Positions 10,806 through 20,747 of a stretch of 64,000 nucleotides of DNA are shown one piece after another (the first letter of the stretch is position 1; each line of letters begins with the position of its first letter). This DNA comes from an uncultured Flavobacteriaceae bacterium (GTDB lineage Bacteria > Bacteroidota > Bacteroidia > Flavobacteriales > Flavobacteriaceae), in contig CAJJCA010000017.1 in the NCBI GenBank assembly GCA_905182575.1, positions 1 to 64,000 on the forward strand, in the 5' to 3' direction. The notes under the pieces are model-generated. The model was not told where the DNA came from, searched no databases, and saw only the letters and a program-made list of their open reading frames with translations. A program made the position numbers and the translations under genes.

Positions 10806-10877
10806 TTAAATTATGTTTGAAAGTATATATGATTTCAACTCTGAATTGAATCACAAAGAGTATGATTTTGTTTTTGG

Positions 10878-11288
10878 TTAATATTGAATAGGTATTACTT
10901 TAAGTTCATTTGAACCGAAAAACATATCTCCAATTAACTTAACTGTTTCTTTTGTTATTTCTTCCTCTGAAGTATTATTTTTCAATGGGAATTCAGTTAA
11001 ATCCATCGAAATTAATTTATTCTCTTTTTGATTAATATGAATTGCCGTGTAAAAGTGATAACGTAGTATTCTCTCTAAGGTTATTTTAGTTCCAGGATAA
11101 TATTTTTGAAACCCATCTAAACTTTTAAATGTAGTTTTTAATACTCTATAACGTTTATTAAACCCTAGTTCTTCTTTTAGGCGAAGAGGCTCATACTTAT
11201 TAATTGAATCCTGAGAGTGTCCTTGAGCTGATACAGCTAAATCAAATTTTTCTACTATTTTTTTATCATCATTAGCAAATATATAACA
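10878..11288 (-). pseudogene. Startless ORF, truncated gene of unknown function
   Basis: The minus strand is open for 136 codons with no usable start codon in its first two thirds. It begins CYIFANDDKKIVEKFD just after a TAA (11291-11289) and ends IGDMFFGSNELKVIPIQY before the stop at 10880-10878. Its composition looks coding (RILRYHFYTAIHINQKEN). The same frame continues upstream of the TAA as NEYIQLEGIAQIHY, so a nonsense change or indel may have split a longer gene. I do not recognise the family. Confidence 0.5.
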
Positions 11289-11399
11289 TTAGTAATGTAT
11301 TTGTGCTATTCCTTCAAGTTGGATGTATTCATTTAAACGTTAGTTTGACTTATTTAAATGTTTACTATTATAAATAAATTGGATAAATCAAGTCTTTTT

Positions 11400-11416
11400 T
11401 CTACAGTCACTGTAGA
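11400..11416. promoter_or_regulatory. 17-bp perfect palindrome
   Basis: TCTACAGTCACTGTAGA reads the same on both strands around a central C. It sits 24 bases downstream of the GMC oxidoreductase stop. Neither strand has a T-run after it, so it is not a normal terminator. A DNA-binding site is possible. Confidence 0.35.
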
Positions 11417-11440
11417 CATCAAATATATTTTAAAGTCTAC

Positions 11441-13132
11441 TTAAATTAATCCTTTTTTCATTTGTTTGATGGCATAATTAGCAGCTCTTGCTGTAATTGC
11501 CATAAAGGTTAAAGAAGGGTTTTGTGTACTTGTAGATGTCATACAAGCGCCATCTGTTACAAAAACGTTTTTACATTCATGTAATTGATTCCAGCTGTTT
11601 AGTAATGATGTTTTAGGATCTTTTCCCATTCTAACACCACCCATTTCATGAATGTCATTTCCAGGCATTCTTTTATTGTCGTTTGTTTTAATATTAACAA
11701 AGCCAGCTTTTTTAAACATCTCAGTAAATTGCTCAAAAAAGTCTTGAATCATTTTCTCATCATTCTCATCATAATCTACATTTATATTTAAAAGTGGAAT
11801 TCCCCAAGAATCAACCTTTTCTTTATCTAAGGTTACTTGATTACTTTCTTTAGGAATTGTTTCTCCCATCATATGAGAATTAACATTCCAAACACCTGTT
11901 TCTTTGGTTTCGAGGAGTTGTTTTTTTAGCGTTGCACCAAAGCCTCTAATATCAGTTTCTCTTGCCGGTGAAGCACCAAAACCAGCAGCATATCCTCTTA
12001 AAAAATCTGTCTCCTGTTTATAAACATTTCTGAAACGCGGAACATAATGGGATGTTGGTTTTGCTCCTTCGATAGTCTTGTCTGGAAATCCTTTACACTT
12101 GGCCTTGATTGTGGCCCTATAATTATGAAAGGCAATGTATTTGCCCATCAAGCCATTATCATTTCCTAATCCGTTTGGGAAACGTTTAGATTTAGAGTTT
12201 AATAAAATAAGATTAGTGTTTAGTGTTGCTGCAGTTACAAATACAACTTTAGCAAAGTAATCTGTTGTTTCTTTTGTTTTTGAGTCAATAACACGAACAC
12301 CAGTTGCTTTTTGTTTTACCTCGTCATACAATACAGATTGAACTACAGAATTCGGCTTAAGAGTCATGTTTCCGGTTTTTAAAGCCCATGGAATCAGAGT
12401 AGAATTAACATTAAAATAACCCCCCAAAGGGCAGCCCCTTTGGCATATTCTTCTGCTCATGCACAGACCTCTTCCTTGTTCGATGAATTGAGGCTTGCTT
12501 TCAGTTAGATGTGCACAACGACCATAAATAACATGCCGATCTTTATAGTGTTTTTTCATTTCTTTACTGAAATAATCTTCTACCACGTTAGATTCCCATG
12601 GCTTTAAAAAATCACCATCTGGTAAGGTGTCTAAACCATCTTTATTTCCACTTACACCCACAAATTTCTCAACATAAGTGTACCATGCCTTCAAAGTCAT
12701 CATATCTAATGGGCCAATCTACTGCAAAACCGTCTCGTTTAGGGCCTTCAAAATCATATTTACTCCAGCGTTGAACTTGGCGTGCCCACATTATTGATTT
12801 TCCACCTACTTGATAACCTCTTAGCCAGTCAAAAGGTTTCTTTTGGACATAGGGATGCTCATCATCTTTAACAAAAAAGTGTTTGGCATCCTCTTTGAAA
12901 GCATAGCATCTACTGGCTATAGGATTTTCTTTCTTTTCTTTTGCAGTAAGCCTCCACGGTGCTTAAATTCCCAAGGTTGCGTGTTGGTTGTTGGGTAGTC
13001 TTTTAAATGCTCCACATTGGGGCCGCGTTCCAATAAAAGGGTTTTAAATCCTTGTTCACTAAACTCTTTGGCAGCCCATCCCCCTGACATTCCTGCACCA
13101 ATTACGATGGTATCAAAAGTATTTGATTTCAT
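11441..13132 (-). CDS. GMC-family FAD oxidoreductase (frameshifted)
   Basis: A glucose-methanol-choline oxidoreductase of the type paired with gluconate 2-dehydrogenase subunit 3, oxidising a sugar or alcohol. The N terminus has the FAD-binding motif GAGMSGGWAAKEF (about residues 12-24). After a frameshift near 12930 come GYQVGGKSIMWARQVQRWSK and, after another near 12705, a zone with CAHLTESKPQF and GCPLGGYFN. The C terminus has HEMGGVRMGKDP and VTDGACMTSTSTQNPSLTFM, the substrate/FAD closing motif. The length of about 564 codons matches relatives. The partner gene ends 12 bases upstream. The frameshifts look like simple indels. Confidence 0.87.
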
Positions 13133-13144
13133 AATATAATGTGT

Positions 13145-13654
13145 TTAAACGGTCACGTCACCTATATAACGTCCTGGCATAAATTCAAAGTCTAAATAGT
13201 TTTTCATATAATTTTCGGATGTTTCAAAATGCAAAAGAGAGTAATTTTTTAACATTTCTAAGAATGTTTTAATGGCACCTTTCTGTTCAAATTGTAGACT
13301 TAAAAAAACAAATTGTTCTTCTGGAGTTAGCGAATCAATCTTAATTTCTTTAGTGGGAGATAAGGCTAGCTGAAAAGACTCAAGACCTTCTAAAAAGCGA
13401 AGAATTATTGCTGTGCTTTCACAATCATTAATTTGAGTTAACACAAAAAATTGCCGACTTTCAGGCGTAGGAAAGTTTTCTAAATCTTCCGGAAGAATAC
13501 AATTACAAATCCACCCGATCAAATCTTGTTGCTCTTTTTTAACATTGGCTAAGCGTTTAAATACAAACTCAGGAGTTAGGGAACACGAATAAGGAATAAG
13601 GGTTAACCCTGCGGTCAAGAACCCCATGTTTTTTAATGCATTTCTTCTATTCAT
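13145..13654 (-). CDS. Gluconate 2-dehydrogenase subunit 3 family protein
   Basis: An intact 169-residue protein of the small-subunit family that accompanies GMC dehydrogenases. The N terminus (MNRRNALKNMGFLTAGLTLIPYSC) has a Tat-like NRRNALK motif and a hydrophobic core, and ends in a cysteine, so export with its partner is likely. Family-like segments are IGWICNCILPEDLENFPTP (the usual 'ad.iIPat.tPGA' region) and, at the end, ENYMKNYLDFEFMPGRYIG. It is the first gene of a two-gene unit with the GMC oxidoreductase. It probably helps export, folding or electron transfer of that enzyme. The exact substrate is unknown. Confidence 0.82.
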   Translation of the reverse strand: MNRRNALKNMGFLTAGLTLIPYSCSLTPEFVFKRLANVKKEQQDLIGWICNCILPEDLENFPTPESRQFFVLTQINDCESTAIILRFLEGLESFQLALSPTKEIKIDSLTPEEQFVFLSLQFEQKGAIKTFLEMLKNYSLLHFETSENYMKNYLDFEFMPGRYIGDVTV

Positions 13655-13788
13655 AAAACTATATATTTTAATAAATAATTAATTTTATTTCTGTTATAAA
13701 AATAGTAAATAAAGCTAAATAATTTTAGCATTATTTTATAAAAAATGCTCTATTTATGGAGTGCTTTTTTCCATAAATTAAAAATATC

Positions 13789-14013
13789 ATAGAATTAGAT
13801 TATGATTATGGCTGTATTTATACTTGTGCTAATCCCATCATTAAAGAAGATGAAATTCAACTTTTTTATGGTGCGAGTGATTGGTTACACTAAGTCTGGA
13901 GAAGTGGAAGCCTTACTTTAGCCACCCTCCGCCCAGATGGTTTTGCTGGGTATGTTAACAAAACGTTAAGTAAAAATGAATTTGTAGAAGAAATACCTAC
14001 AGATGAAGCCTAG
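13789..14013 (+). pseudogene. Remnant of a glycosidase-like beta-propeller protein
   Basis: The plus strand reads IIELDYDYGCIYTCANPIIK, then EDEIQLFYGASDWLH, a TAA at 13891-13893, and WRSGSLTLATLRPDGFAGYV. This matches the blade/terminal motif pattern 'IYYGGS..LH.GWR.G.L.LATLRPDGFAGY' of five-bladed-propeller glycosidase-like proteins. No start, no upstream domains and an internal stop are present. About 70 codons survive. The following integrase remnant begins where this one loses similarity, near 14007. Confidence 0.5.
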
Positions 14014-14501
14014 ACGTAATTGAATTAAAGCAGCAAAAAACAGATAAAAGAGTTACAATTCCAGTGCTTGAAAAAACTAAAGAAATCATAAAAGATGGAT
14101 TGCCTTACAAAATATCAATTCAGAAATTCAACAAGCATATTAAAGAAATATGTAGAATTGCAGAGATTAACGAAATGATAAATGATAGTAAGATAACTGT
14201 AACAGAAATAGGCAAAGGGAACAAAGAGAAAAGAAAAGTAAGTGGCACTTATCCAAAATGGGAACTAATGGCTTCACACGTTTGCAGACGTTCTTTCTGC
14301 ACAAACCTCTACGGAGCACTTCCAACTCCTTTAATAATGAGTATATCCGCTCACAGTTCAGAAAAGATGCTTTTAAATTATATTGGTAAAGACAGTTTAG
14401 ATTTTGCTCAGCAAATTGCTGATTTCTATACCCTACAAGCCTTAAGAGAGAAAAAAGAGCCTCAATTAAAAGTAATTAAAAACGCCTCTTCACAAGATTA
14501 G
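14010..14501 (+). pseudogene. Tyrosine recombinase/integrase, C-terminal remnant
   Basis: This is the catalytic end of a Bacteroidota-type tyrosine recombinase. The frame reads DVIELKQQKTDKRVTIPVLE, then ISIQKFNKHIKEICRIA, SHVCRRSFCTNLYG (the HxxR box, here His with Arg-Arg) and AHSSEKMLLNYIGK, which carries the second His and the nucleophile Tyr. The N-terminal SAM-like domain and the first catalytic Arg are missing. A TGA in frame at 14004 closes the upstream side. This is the only mobile-element trace in the window and probably marks an old insertion or excision in the accessory region. Confidence 0.72.
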
Positions 14502-14843
14502 TCAAGCTGAAAGCAAACACTCTAAGCGCTCTTGTTATATGCATACCAGCATGATAGCTTACTCTCTAACTTGCTGTATTAACTAGCAAAAAGCAAAAAA
14601 ATCCAGGAGTCTTTTAAAAACTCTCACCCTGAAGCAAGGAAAACTAATTTAAAAAGTGCTAATAGTAATGCTTTAAATAATGTTGAATTCATGATTATTG
14701 GGGCTTAATAATAAGAATCATTTTACTGGTGGTATTCTTAAAATAATTAAACAACATAAGTCCACCTAAACAAAAATATTTTGTGTTAAGAAAAATTAAA
14801 TGAAGTGCGGAAAATTAAATTTAATGATTTTTATTTAAAAAAA
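14502..14843. other. Intergenic stretch with one short open fragment
   Basis: No complete gene is visible. An open plus-strand stretch around 14586-14708 reads QESFKNSHPEARKTNLKSAN without a start and could be a decayed gene tail. No terminator or RNA gene is evident. Confidence 0.4.
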
Positions 14844-15839
14844 TCAATTCCAATGAGAAGAAGGAATCTGGATCAAACTATCATTTTTGGCGACAATCCA
14901 TAAAGCCTCTAGCTTGGGATCATTTTCAATAAGCGCTTGACCTTTTTCGAGAGACAAAACCATCAATGCCGTTGCCCAAGCGTCTGCGGTCATACAGTCA
15001 GGAGCTAAAACAGAAGCACTCAATACATTTGTCTTAACCGTTCTTCCCGTGAGCGGGTTGATCGAGTGAACATATTTCTCACCTGTAAGACTGTCTGTTC
15101 TGTACTTGCGGTAGTTTCCTGAGGTTGCTAAGCCTTGGTCGCTTAACTCAACAGTGGTAATCCATCGACGTTGATTGAGTTGTAGCGGGTCATAAATGGC
15201 TACTTTCCAAGAGGTTCCAGATTTAGGGTTTCGACCAATTGCCATAAGTTCTCCACCAATTTCTACTAAGATCGATTGCTTACCCTTTAACAATATATAA
15301 TTGGCAATACAATCTACCGCATAACCTTTGGCAATGGCATTAAAATCTAGGTAGGTTGAGGGGTGCTTTACTATTTTACCACTAGCTGTCAATTTTATCT
15401 TTTCCCAGCCAACACTTGTAAGAATTTTCTGAAGGCTCAATGAATCTATTCTATTTAAAGGCTTCTCTGGGCCAAAACCATATGCGTTTACCAACTGGCC
15501 TAAAGTCGGGTCGAAGTAACCGTCAGTGGAACGCCAAACGGCTTCTGATTTGGTAAATACTTTTTTAAAATGATGGTCAACAACAATTGTAGTGTCTCCT
15601 TCATTAATTTTGGAAATGTCAGAAGTTTTAAGATAGGTAGAGAGGGAACGGTTGATTTCAAAAAAAAGGGAGTCAATCCCCTTTTGAATTGATTCAAATT
15701 CTTCTGGGCTTCCAGCATATTTAAAATGATAAGAAGTCCCCAAGGCAAAACCCTCATGTTGTTGAAGTTCAAACGTTTCTGAACATCCAATCCATAAACA
15801 AAGGAATAATAAACTATAAAATTTCTTGAAGTCCGTCAT
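14844..15839 (-). CDS. apbE: FAD:protein FMN transferase ApbE
   Basis: An intact 331-residue lipoprotein that attaches FMN covalently to threonines of NqrB and NqrC in the neighbouring complex. The signal ends in LWIGC (lipobox, Cys about residue 19). Family motifs are GFALGTSYHFKY, DPTLGQLVNAYGFGP, LDFNAIAKGYAVD, VEIGGELMAIG and MTADAWATALMVLS, where the Asp/Ala-rich end binds Mg and FAD. It is the last gene of the nqr operon. Its ATG lies inside the end of the small conserved gene upstream (26-base overlap), which suggests coupled translation. Confidence 0.93.
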   Translation of the reverse strand: MTDFKKFYSLLFLCLWIGCSETFELQQHEGFALGTSYHFKYAGSPEEFESIQKGIDSLFFEINRSLSTYLKTSDISKINEGDTTIVVDHHFKKVFTKSEAVWRSTDGYFDPTLGQLVNAYGFGPEKPLNRIDSLSLQKILTSVGWEKIKLTASGKIVKHPSTYLDFNAIAKGYAVDCIANYILLKGKQSILVEIGGELMAIGRNPKSGTSWKVAIYDPLQLNQRRWITTVELSDQGLATSGNYRKYRTDSLTGEKYVHSINPLTGRTVKTNVLSASVLAPDCMTADAWATALMVLSLEKGQALIENDPKLEALWIVAKNDSLIQIPSSHWN

Positions 15840-16172
15840 AGTTGACTACGTAAGGTGCATTTTTAGAAAGTGGTTTTTGATAATCCTCCGCATGAGCAAA
15901 ACCTACACCTGCATAGTAAGTCCTTGCTTTGAACTTAACTCCGTGCTCTTTAACTTGATTCATCAAGGCGTATCAAAAACTATAGGATTTTTTGGATACA
16001 AGCAAGCCTTGACTACAATAAAGTGTAGACTTTTATCTTTTAGACAAACAAATTGAGGGTCTTTTTTTAGCTTAGAATTGACCGTTAAAAACTCGAAACT
16101 TTTCTCTTTTAAATCTTCCCCTACGACATCCATAGCGAGTTGATGTATTTCTTGTTCACTCAGTGCTTCCAT
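15814..16172 (-). CDS. Small conserved nqr-operon protein (frameshifted)
   Basis: A protein of about 119 residues found between nqrF and apbE in many flavobacteria. It is often labelled as a short 'NqrF' but has no ferredoxin or reductase motif. It starts MEALSEQEIHQLAMDVVGED, continues FVCLKDKSLHFIVVKAC, and after a frameshift near 15965 ends MNQVKEHGVKFKARTYYAG, GVGFAHAEDY. No signal peptide or membrane segment is present, so it is probably cytoplasmic. It may be an assembly or accessory factor for the complex, inferred from position only. Its end overlaps the apbE start. Confidence 0.7.
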
Positions 16173-16216
16173 AGAATATATAAAAAGATATTACGAAAAA
16201 AGGAGTTTTGAAAGAT

Positions 16217-17513
16217 TTATCCTCCAAAATCATCAAAACGCACATTTTCTGGTGGAATTCCAAAATCATCTGACATTTTCTCAATGGCCTGATTCATTAA
16301 TGGAGGTCCACAAAAATATACTTCAATGTCCTCTGGAGTTTCATGTTTAGAAAGATAATTGTCGATCACAACCTGGTGGACAAAACCTTTAAAACCATCA
16401 CCTTCTCCATCCAAACCTTCTTTAACATCCCAGTTGTCTTCCTCCATAGGTTCGGACAAAGCGATATAAAATTTAAAATTAGGAAAATCTCTCTCTAAAG
16501 CTTTAAAGTGCTCTACATAGAACAGCTCTCTTTTAGAACGACCACCATACCAGAAAGTAACCGTTCGCCCTGTTTTGAGTGTTCGGAACAATTCATATAA
16601 GTGAGAACGCATTGGCGCCATTCCTGCCCCTCCACCAACATATAACATCTCTGATTCTGAGTGATTGATAAAAAATTCACCGTAGGGTCCTGATATGGTT
16701 ACCTTATCTCCCGCTTTTTTAGAAAAAATATAAGAAGAAGCAATCCCAGGATTAACATCCATCCAACCATTTTTGTTTCTATCCCATGGCGGTGTGGCAA
16801 TCCTTACATTCAACATAATCTCTTTTCCTTCAGCAGGAAAGGAAGCCATTGAGTAAGCTCTTTCAACCGTTTCAGGATTCTTCATCTTTAAAGGCCAAAG
16901 GTTAAATTTGTCCCACTCTAATTTAAATTTATCTGGTTCTCCAGGGTGTTCTTCTGGATGTGCAGCAATGTCCATATCACTGAAATTTACCTCACAGTCA
17001 GGAATTTCAATCTGTATGTAACCCCCTGCTTCGTAATTCATTGCTTCAGGAATTTGAACTACAAATTCTTTTATAAATGAAGCAACATTCCAATTTCGAA
17101 CCACAGTAGCTTCCCATTTTTTAATTCCAAAAACTTCTTCTGGTACTTTGATAACCATGTTTTGTTTTACTTTAACCTGACATCCCAAACGCCATCCTTC
17201 GGCAATTTCTGTACGTGAAAAATGGGGGGCTTCCGTTGGAAGGATTTCTCCTCCACCCTCAATCACTTGGCATTTACATTGAATACAAGTGCCTCCACCT
17301 CCGCAAGCCAGAAGGAAGAAATATTTTATTATTTCCAAGGGTAGAAAGCAAAGTACTTCCCGAAGAAACTTCTACGTTATTCTCTCCATTGATCAACAAA
17401 GAAACTGGTCCAGAAGGCAAAAGTTTTGCCTTAGCTCCCAAAAGCATACTCACCAACAACAAGGTGATTAATAAAAAAACAATAACACTAGCACCGATAA
17501 CCGTTAAATCCAT
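16217..17513 (-). CDS. nqrF: Na+-translocating NADH:quinone reductase subunit F (frameshifted)
   Basis: This is the NADH-oxidising subunit of Na+-NQR. It has an N-terminal membrane helix ([22 protein letters not shown]), a 2Fe-2S ferredoxin domain with [15 protein letters not shown] and a later GC, then a ferredoxin reductase module. FAD-site motif: [13 protein letters not shown]-site motifs: [13 protein letters not shown] and [13 protein letters not shown]. It ends with the conserved DDFGG. The frame breaks around 17300-17330, between the membrane helix/early ferredoxin part and the Cys cluster. The total length of about 432 codons is normal. It sits 11 bases downstream of nqrE in the operon. 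Confidence 0.93.
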
Positions 17514-17524
17514 TTCTTAAATTA

Positions 17525-18143
17525 TTATAATTTAATTCCCATAAAACTCATAAATCCTAATGCCATCAAACCTGTGATGATAAAAGTAATTCCCAAACCT
17601 CTCAGAGGTGCAGGTACATTAGAATAAATAATTTTCTCTCTTATCGCAGCAATGGCCAAAATGGCTAAAAGCCAACCAATTCCTGATCCAAATCCATATA
17701 CTGCTGATTCTGTTACTCCCGAAAAGTCTTTCTGTTGCATAAATAATGATCCTCCAAGAATGGCACAGTTTACCGCAATAAGTGGAAGGAATATACCCAA
17801 AGCTCCATAAAGTGCAGGAGCAAATTTTTCTACAATCATTTCAACCAATTGAACCATAGAAGCAATAACCGCAATAAACATAATGAAGCTTAAAAAGCTC
17901 AAATCTATTTCGGCATAGCTTGCGTCTAACCACTGAAGTGCTCCTGGACGAAGCAAATAGGTGTCCAGCAAGAAGTTAATTGGCACTGTTATAGAGAGTA
18001 CAAAAATAACCGCAAAACCTAAGTCCAACCGCAGTTTTTACTGTTTTTGATACCGCCAAATAGGAACACATTCCTAAGAAATAGGCGAAAATCATGTTTT
18101 CAATAAAGATGCTTTTTATAAATAAGTTTAAATATCCTTCCAT
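17525..18143 (-). CDS. nqrE: Na+-NQR subunit E (frameshifted)
   Basis: An integral membrane subunit of about 206 residues with six membrane segments. The repaired N terminus is [20 protein letters not shown], followed by [20 protein letters not shown]. The frame changes near 18025 and continues [18 protein letters not shown]. Later segments include [17 protein letters not shown] (one of the cysteines shared with NqrD that frame the intramembrane iron site) and [20 protein letters not shown]. The ATG at 18143 follows the nqrD end directly. The frame without repair starts only at 18028. Confidence 0.92.
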
Positions 18144-18843
18144 GATTTAATATCTGGTCGATTAGTTTACGATTTCTTGAACGTTGAATCCAAATATAGA
18201 TTCCCACAGTGATCAACGCCATTGGAGAAAGTAACATTAAACCGTTGTTTACATAACCCATCTCATAAATAAAATCTGGAATTACTTGAAAGCCAAATAA
18301 TTTTCCAGATCCTAAAAGCTCTCTAAAGAATGCAACTACTATTAAAATAAATCCATAACCAGCGGCATTCCCAATGCCATCGAGGAAAGATTTCCAAACA
18401 CCATTACCCAAAGCAAATGCTTCGAGACGACCCATTACGATACAATTGGTTATTATCAATCCGATAAAAATCGAAAGTTCTTTACTCACATCATAGGCAT
18501 AAGCCCTTAAGATTTGATCTACAAGGATTACCATAGCGGCAACCACAACCAATTGAACAATAATTCGAATTCGGTTAGGAATTAAATTTCTCAACATAGA
18601 GATGATCACATTACTCGCTCCCATAACAGCCATTACGGAAAGGCTCATTACGATTGCGGGCTTCAATTGAACAGTGATCGCAAGGGCGGAACAAATTCCA
18701 AGTACCTGAACGGTAATCGGGTTGTTGTCATCCATTGGATCTGTCAGAAGCGCACGGTTCTTTTTTGAGAACAATGGCTCTGAGTCTTTATTAATAAATA
18801 ATAAAGTAATTTTTTCAGGAGTAGAACCTTTTTTTTCTGCCAT
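18100..18843 (-). CDS. nqrD: Na+-NQR subunit D (3' end uncertain)
   Basis: A membrane subunit homologous to NqrE. Motifs include [19 protein letters not shown] (iron-site Cys), [17 protein letters not shown] (second Cys) and [17 protein letters not shown]. As read, the frame runs 44 bases into nqrE and adds an unusual tail after [14 protein letters not shown] one-base shift there would use the TAA at 18149-18147, just before the nqrE ATG, which is the expected end. I suspect an indel near 18155. The first 25 residues ([11 protein letters not shown] onward) are an extension compared with relatives I recall. Confidence 0.9.
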   Translation of the reverse strand: MAEKKGSTPEKITLLFINKDSEPLFSKKNRALLTDPMDDNNPITVQVLGICSALAITVQLKPAIVMSLSVMAVMGASNVIISMLRNLIPNRIRIIVQLVVVAAMVILVDQILRAYAYDVSKELSIFIGLIITNCIVMGRLEAFALGNGVWKSFLDGIGNAAGYGFILIVVAFFRELLGSGKLFGFQVIPDFIYEMGYVNNGLMLLSPMALITVGIYIWIQRSRNRKLIDQILNHGRIFKLIYKKHLY

Positions 18844-18849
18844 TAGGAT

Positions 18850-19584
18850 TTAATTTAAAAGGGCGGTTGCGTTTTTTTCTTTTTCGAAGTAAGGAAGGTA
18901 ATGATTAAGTCTTTCTATAATCATATCAGTCACTCCATCTCCTGTTATTGTAGCGCCAGAAATCGCATCGACTTCATGGTCATCTTTGTCAGTGTCTTTA
19001 GGGTCATTGTTAGTTTTAGAAACATAAATCCCTACTAATTTACCTGAAGTATCAAATACTTTTTCATCAGTAAATCTATCTTGAAACCATTGCTGAGTTA
19101 TTTCGGCTCCCAATCCAGCTGTCTCTCCTTTGTGGTCAAAAACTGCTCCTTGAATGGTGTTCATGTCAGCTTTTAAAGCAACATATCCCCAGATGGCATC
19201 CCATAACCCTGAACCTCTAAGCGGAATGATATAGAACTTGGCATTGTCTACTTCAGCTTTGTACATCGGAAAACGTTGTTCACTTGCTGGTTTTTTTAAT
19301 TCATAATTGAGCTTTAAAGTAAAAGCATCTACAGAATCATCTACACCTCCCAGGTGATTTAATGCTAGGGTACTGGTAATGTATTTTTTATACAAAACTT
19401 CGGCTTGCTCCCGATCGGTTTGAATTCCAATGGTTGAAAGTATGTTTTGCATTTTCTCTTTTCGGACATTGTCTGCCTGAAGGTCTTTTAACGAACTTGC
19501 AGTAAAGGCAAGTGCCGAAGCTACCACGAGTACCATAATGGTAGCAAAGAGAAAAGTATATGCGTTGCTGTCTCTATTCATCAT
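18850..19584 (-). CDS. nqrC: Na+-NQR subunit C
   Basis: An intact 244-residue subunit with one N-terminal membrane helix (YTFLFATIMVLVVASALAF) and a periplasmic FMN-binding domain. The covalent flavin site is the SGAT motif (DAISGATITGDGVTDM), whose threonine is modified by ApbE. Other family segments are LRGSGLWDAIWGYVALK and KGETAGLGAEI. It starts at the nqrB stop and ends a few bases before nqrD. Electrons pass through this FMN between NqrD/E and NqrB. Confidence 0.94.
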   Translation of the reverse strand: MMNRDSNAYTFLFATIMVLVVASALAFTASSLKDLQADNVRKEKMQNILSTIGIQTDREQAEVLYKKYITSTLALNHLGGVDDSVDAFTLKLNYELKKPASEQRFPMYKAEVDNAKFYIIPLRGSGLWDAIWGYVALKADMNTIQGAVFDHKGETAGLGAEITQQWFQDRFTDEKVFDTSGKLVGIYVSKTNNDPKDTDKDDHEVDAISGATITGDGVTDMIIERLNHYLPYFEKEKNATALLN

Positions 19585-20736
19585 TAAGCGGTTTTAAGGG
19601 TTGAAGCCCATCTTTTTTTACGTTTGTTTATGTTTCCTTGGATTACATAGTGGTCAATGGTGGGTGCAAATACGTTCATCAATAAGATGGCAAGCATTAC
19701 TCCTTCTGGATAAGCAGGATTGAATACTCTAATCATTATAGATATAAAACCAATTAAAATACCGTAGATCCATTTTCCTTTCGCTGTTTGCGCAGCAGAT
19801 ACTGGATCGGTAGCCATGAATACAACTCCAAAAGCAAAACCTCCAACGACCAAATGGTTCATCCATGAAAAACTCATCAATGCGTTGGCTCCCCAAAGGT
19901 TGAATAAGAATCCCATAAAGGCTGCCCCTAGGACACTTCCTAGCATAATCCTCCAGCTTCCTATTCCTGTGGCAATTAAAATGATTGCTCCTACAATGAT
20001 CCACAAGGTGGAAGTTTCTGCAATAGATCCAGGAATTGACCCCTGAAACATTTCAAACATACTGTAGTTTACGTTTCCGTCGGCAGCTAAAGTTCCCAAA
20101 ATAGTTTCTCCTGAAACACCATCCATTCGAAGCTTCTGAAACCCATACTTTATTTCCAGACATATATGTTGGGTAAGCAAAGAATGCAAAAGCTCTTGCA
20201 GTTAGTGCAGGGTTTAAAATATTCATTCCAGTTCCTCCAAATGCTTCTTTAGCAATCAAAACGGCAAAAGCTACTGAAACAGCAACCATCCATAGCGGAA
20301 TATCTACGGGCATAATCATCGGGATTAATAATCCCGTTACCAAATATCCTTCGTTAACTTCATGTCCTCTGTAAACGGCAAATGCAAATTCAATACTCAG
20401 CCCCACAACATAAGAAACAACAATCATTGGAACAATTTTCCATGCGCCATGAATAAAGGCATCTAGAAAAGAAAAATCTCCCCCCAATTGACTGAAATGC
20501 TGGTAACCAGTGTTGTAAATACCATAGACAAGTGCTGGAAGTAATGCAATGATTACGGTAACCATGGTGCGTTTTAAATCTACTGCATCTCGAATATGTG
20601 AACCTGTTTTTGTTGTATGATTCGGTACAAACAAAAAGGTATCAAAAGCATTTACTGCTGGTGCAAATTTTTCGAATTTTTCACCTTTTTGAAAAGGTCG
20701 TTTAATTTCGTCTAATTTTTTTCTCAAAAAATTCAT
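19584..20736 (-). CDS. nqrB: Na+-NQR subunit B (frameshifted)
   Basis: The main membrane subunit, which carries covalent FMN and riboflavin and forms the Na+ path. N terminus: MNFLRKKLDEIKRPFQKGEK. Family segments: IRDAVDLKRTMVTVIIAL, EAFGGTGMNILNPALTARAF and, after a frameshift near 20150-20170, DGVSGETILG, which holds the ApbE-modified threonine. The C-terminal part has FGVVFMATDPVSAAQT and NVFAPTIDHYV. The repaired length of about 384 codons fits. It follows nqrA by 11 bases. Confidence 0.93.
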
Positions 20737-20747
20737 ACTGTTGTGTT

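Noticed and set aside
18100-18146. Genuine 44-base overlap of nqrD into nqrE
   Set aside because: The added tail does not look like NqrD, and a one-base shift gives a stop just before the nqrE ATG, so an indel is likelier.
19816-20046. Plus-strand Pro/Lys-rich ORF inside nqrB
   Set aside because: Shadow of nqrB membrane-helix codons.
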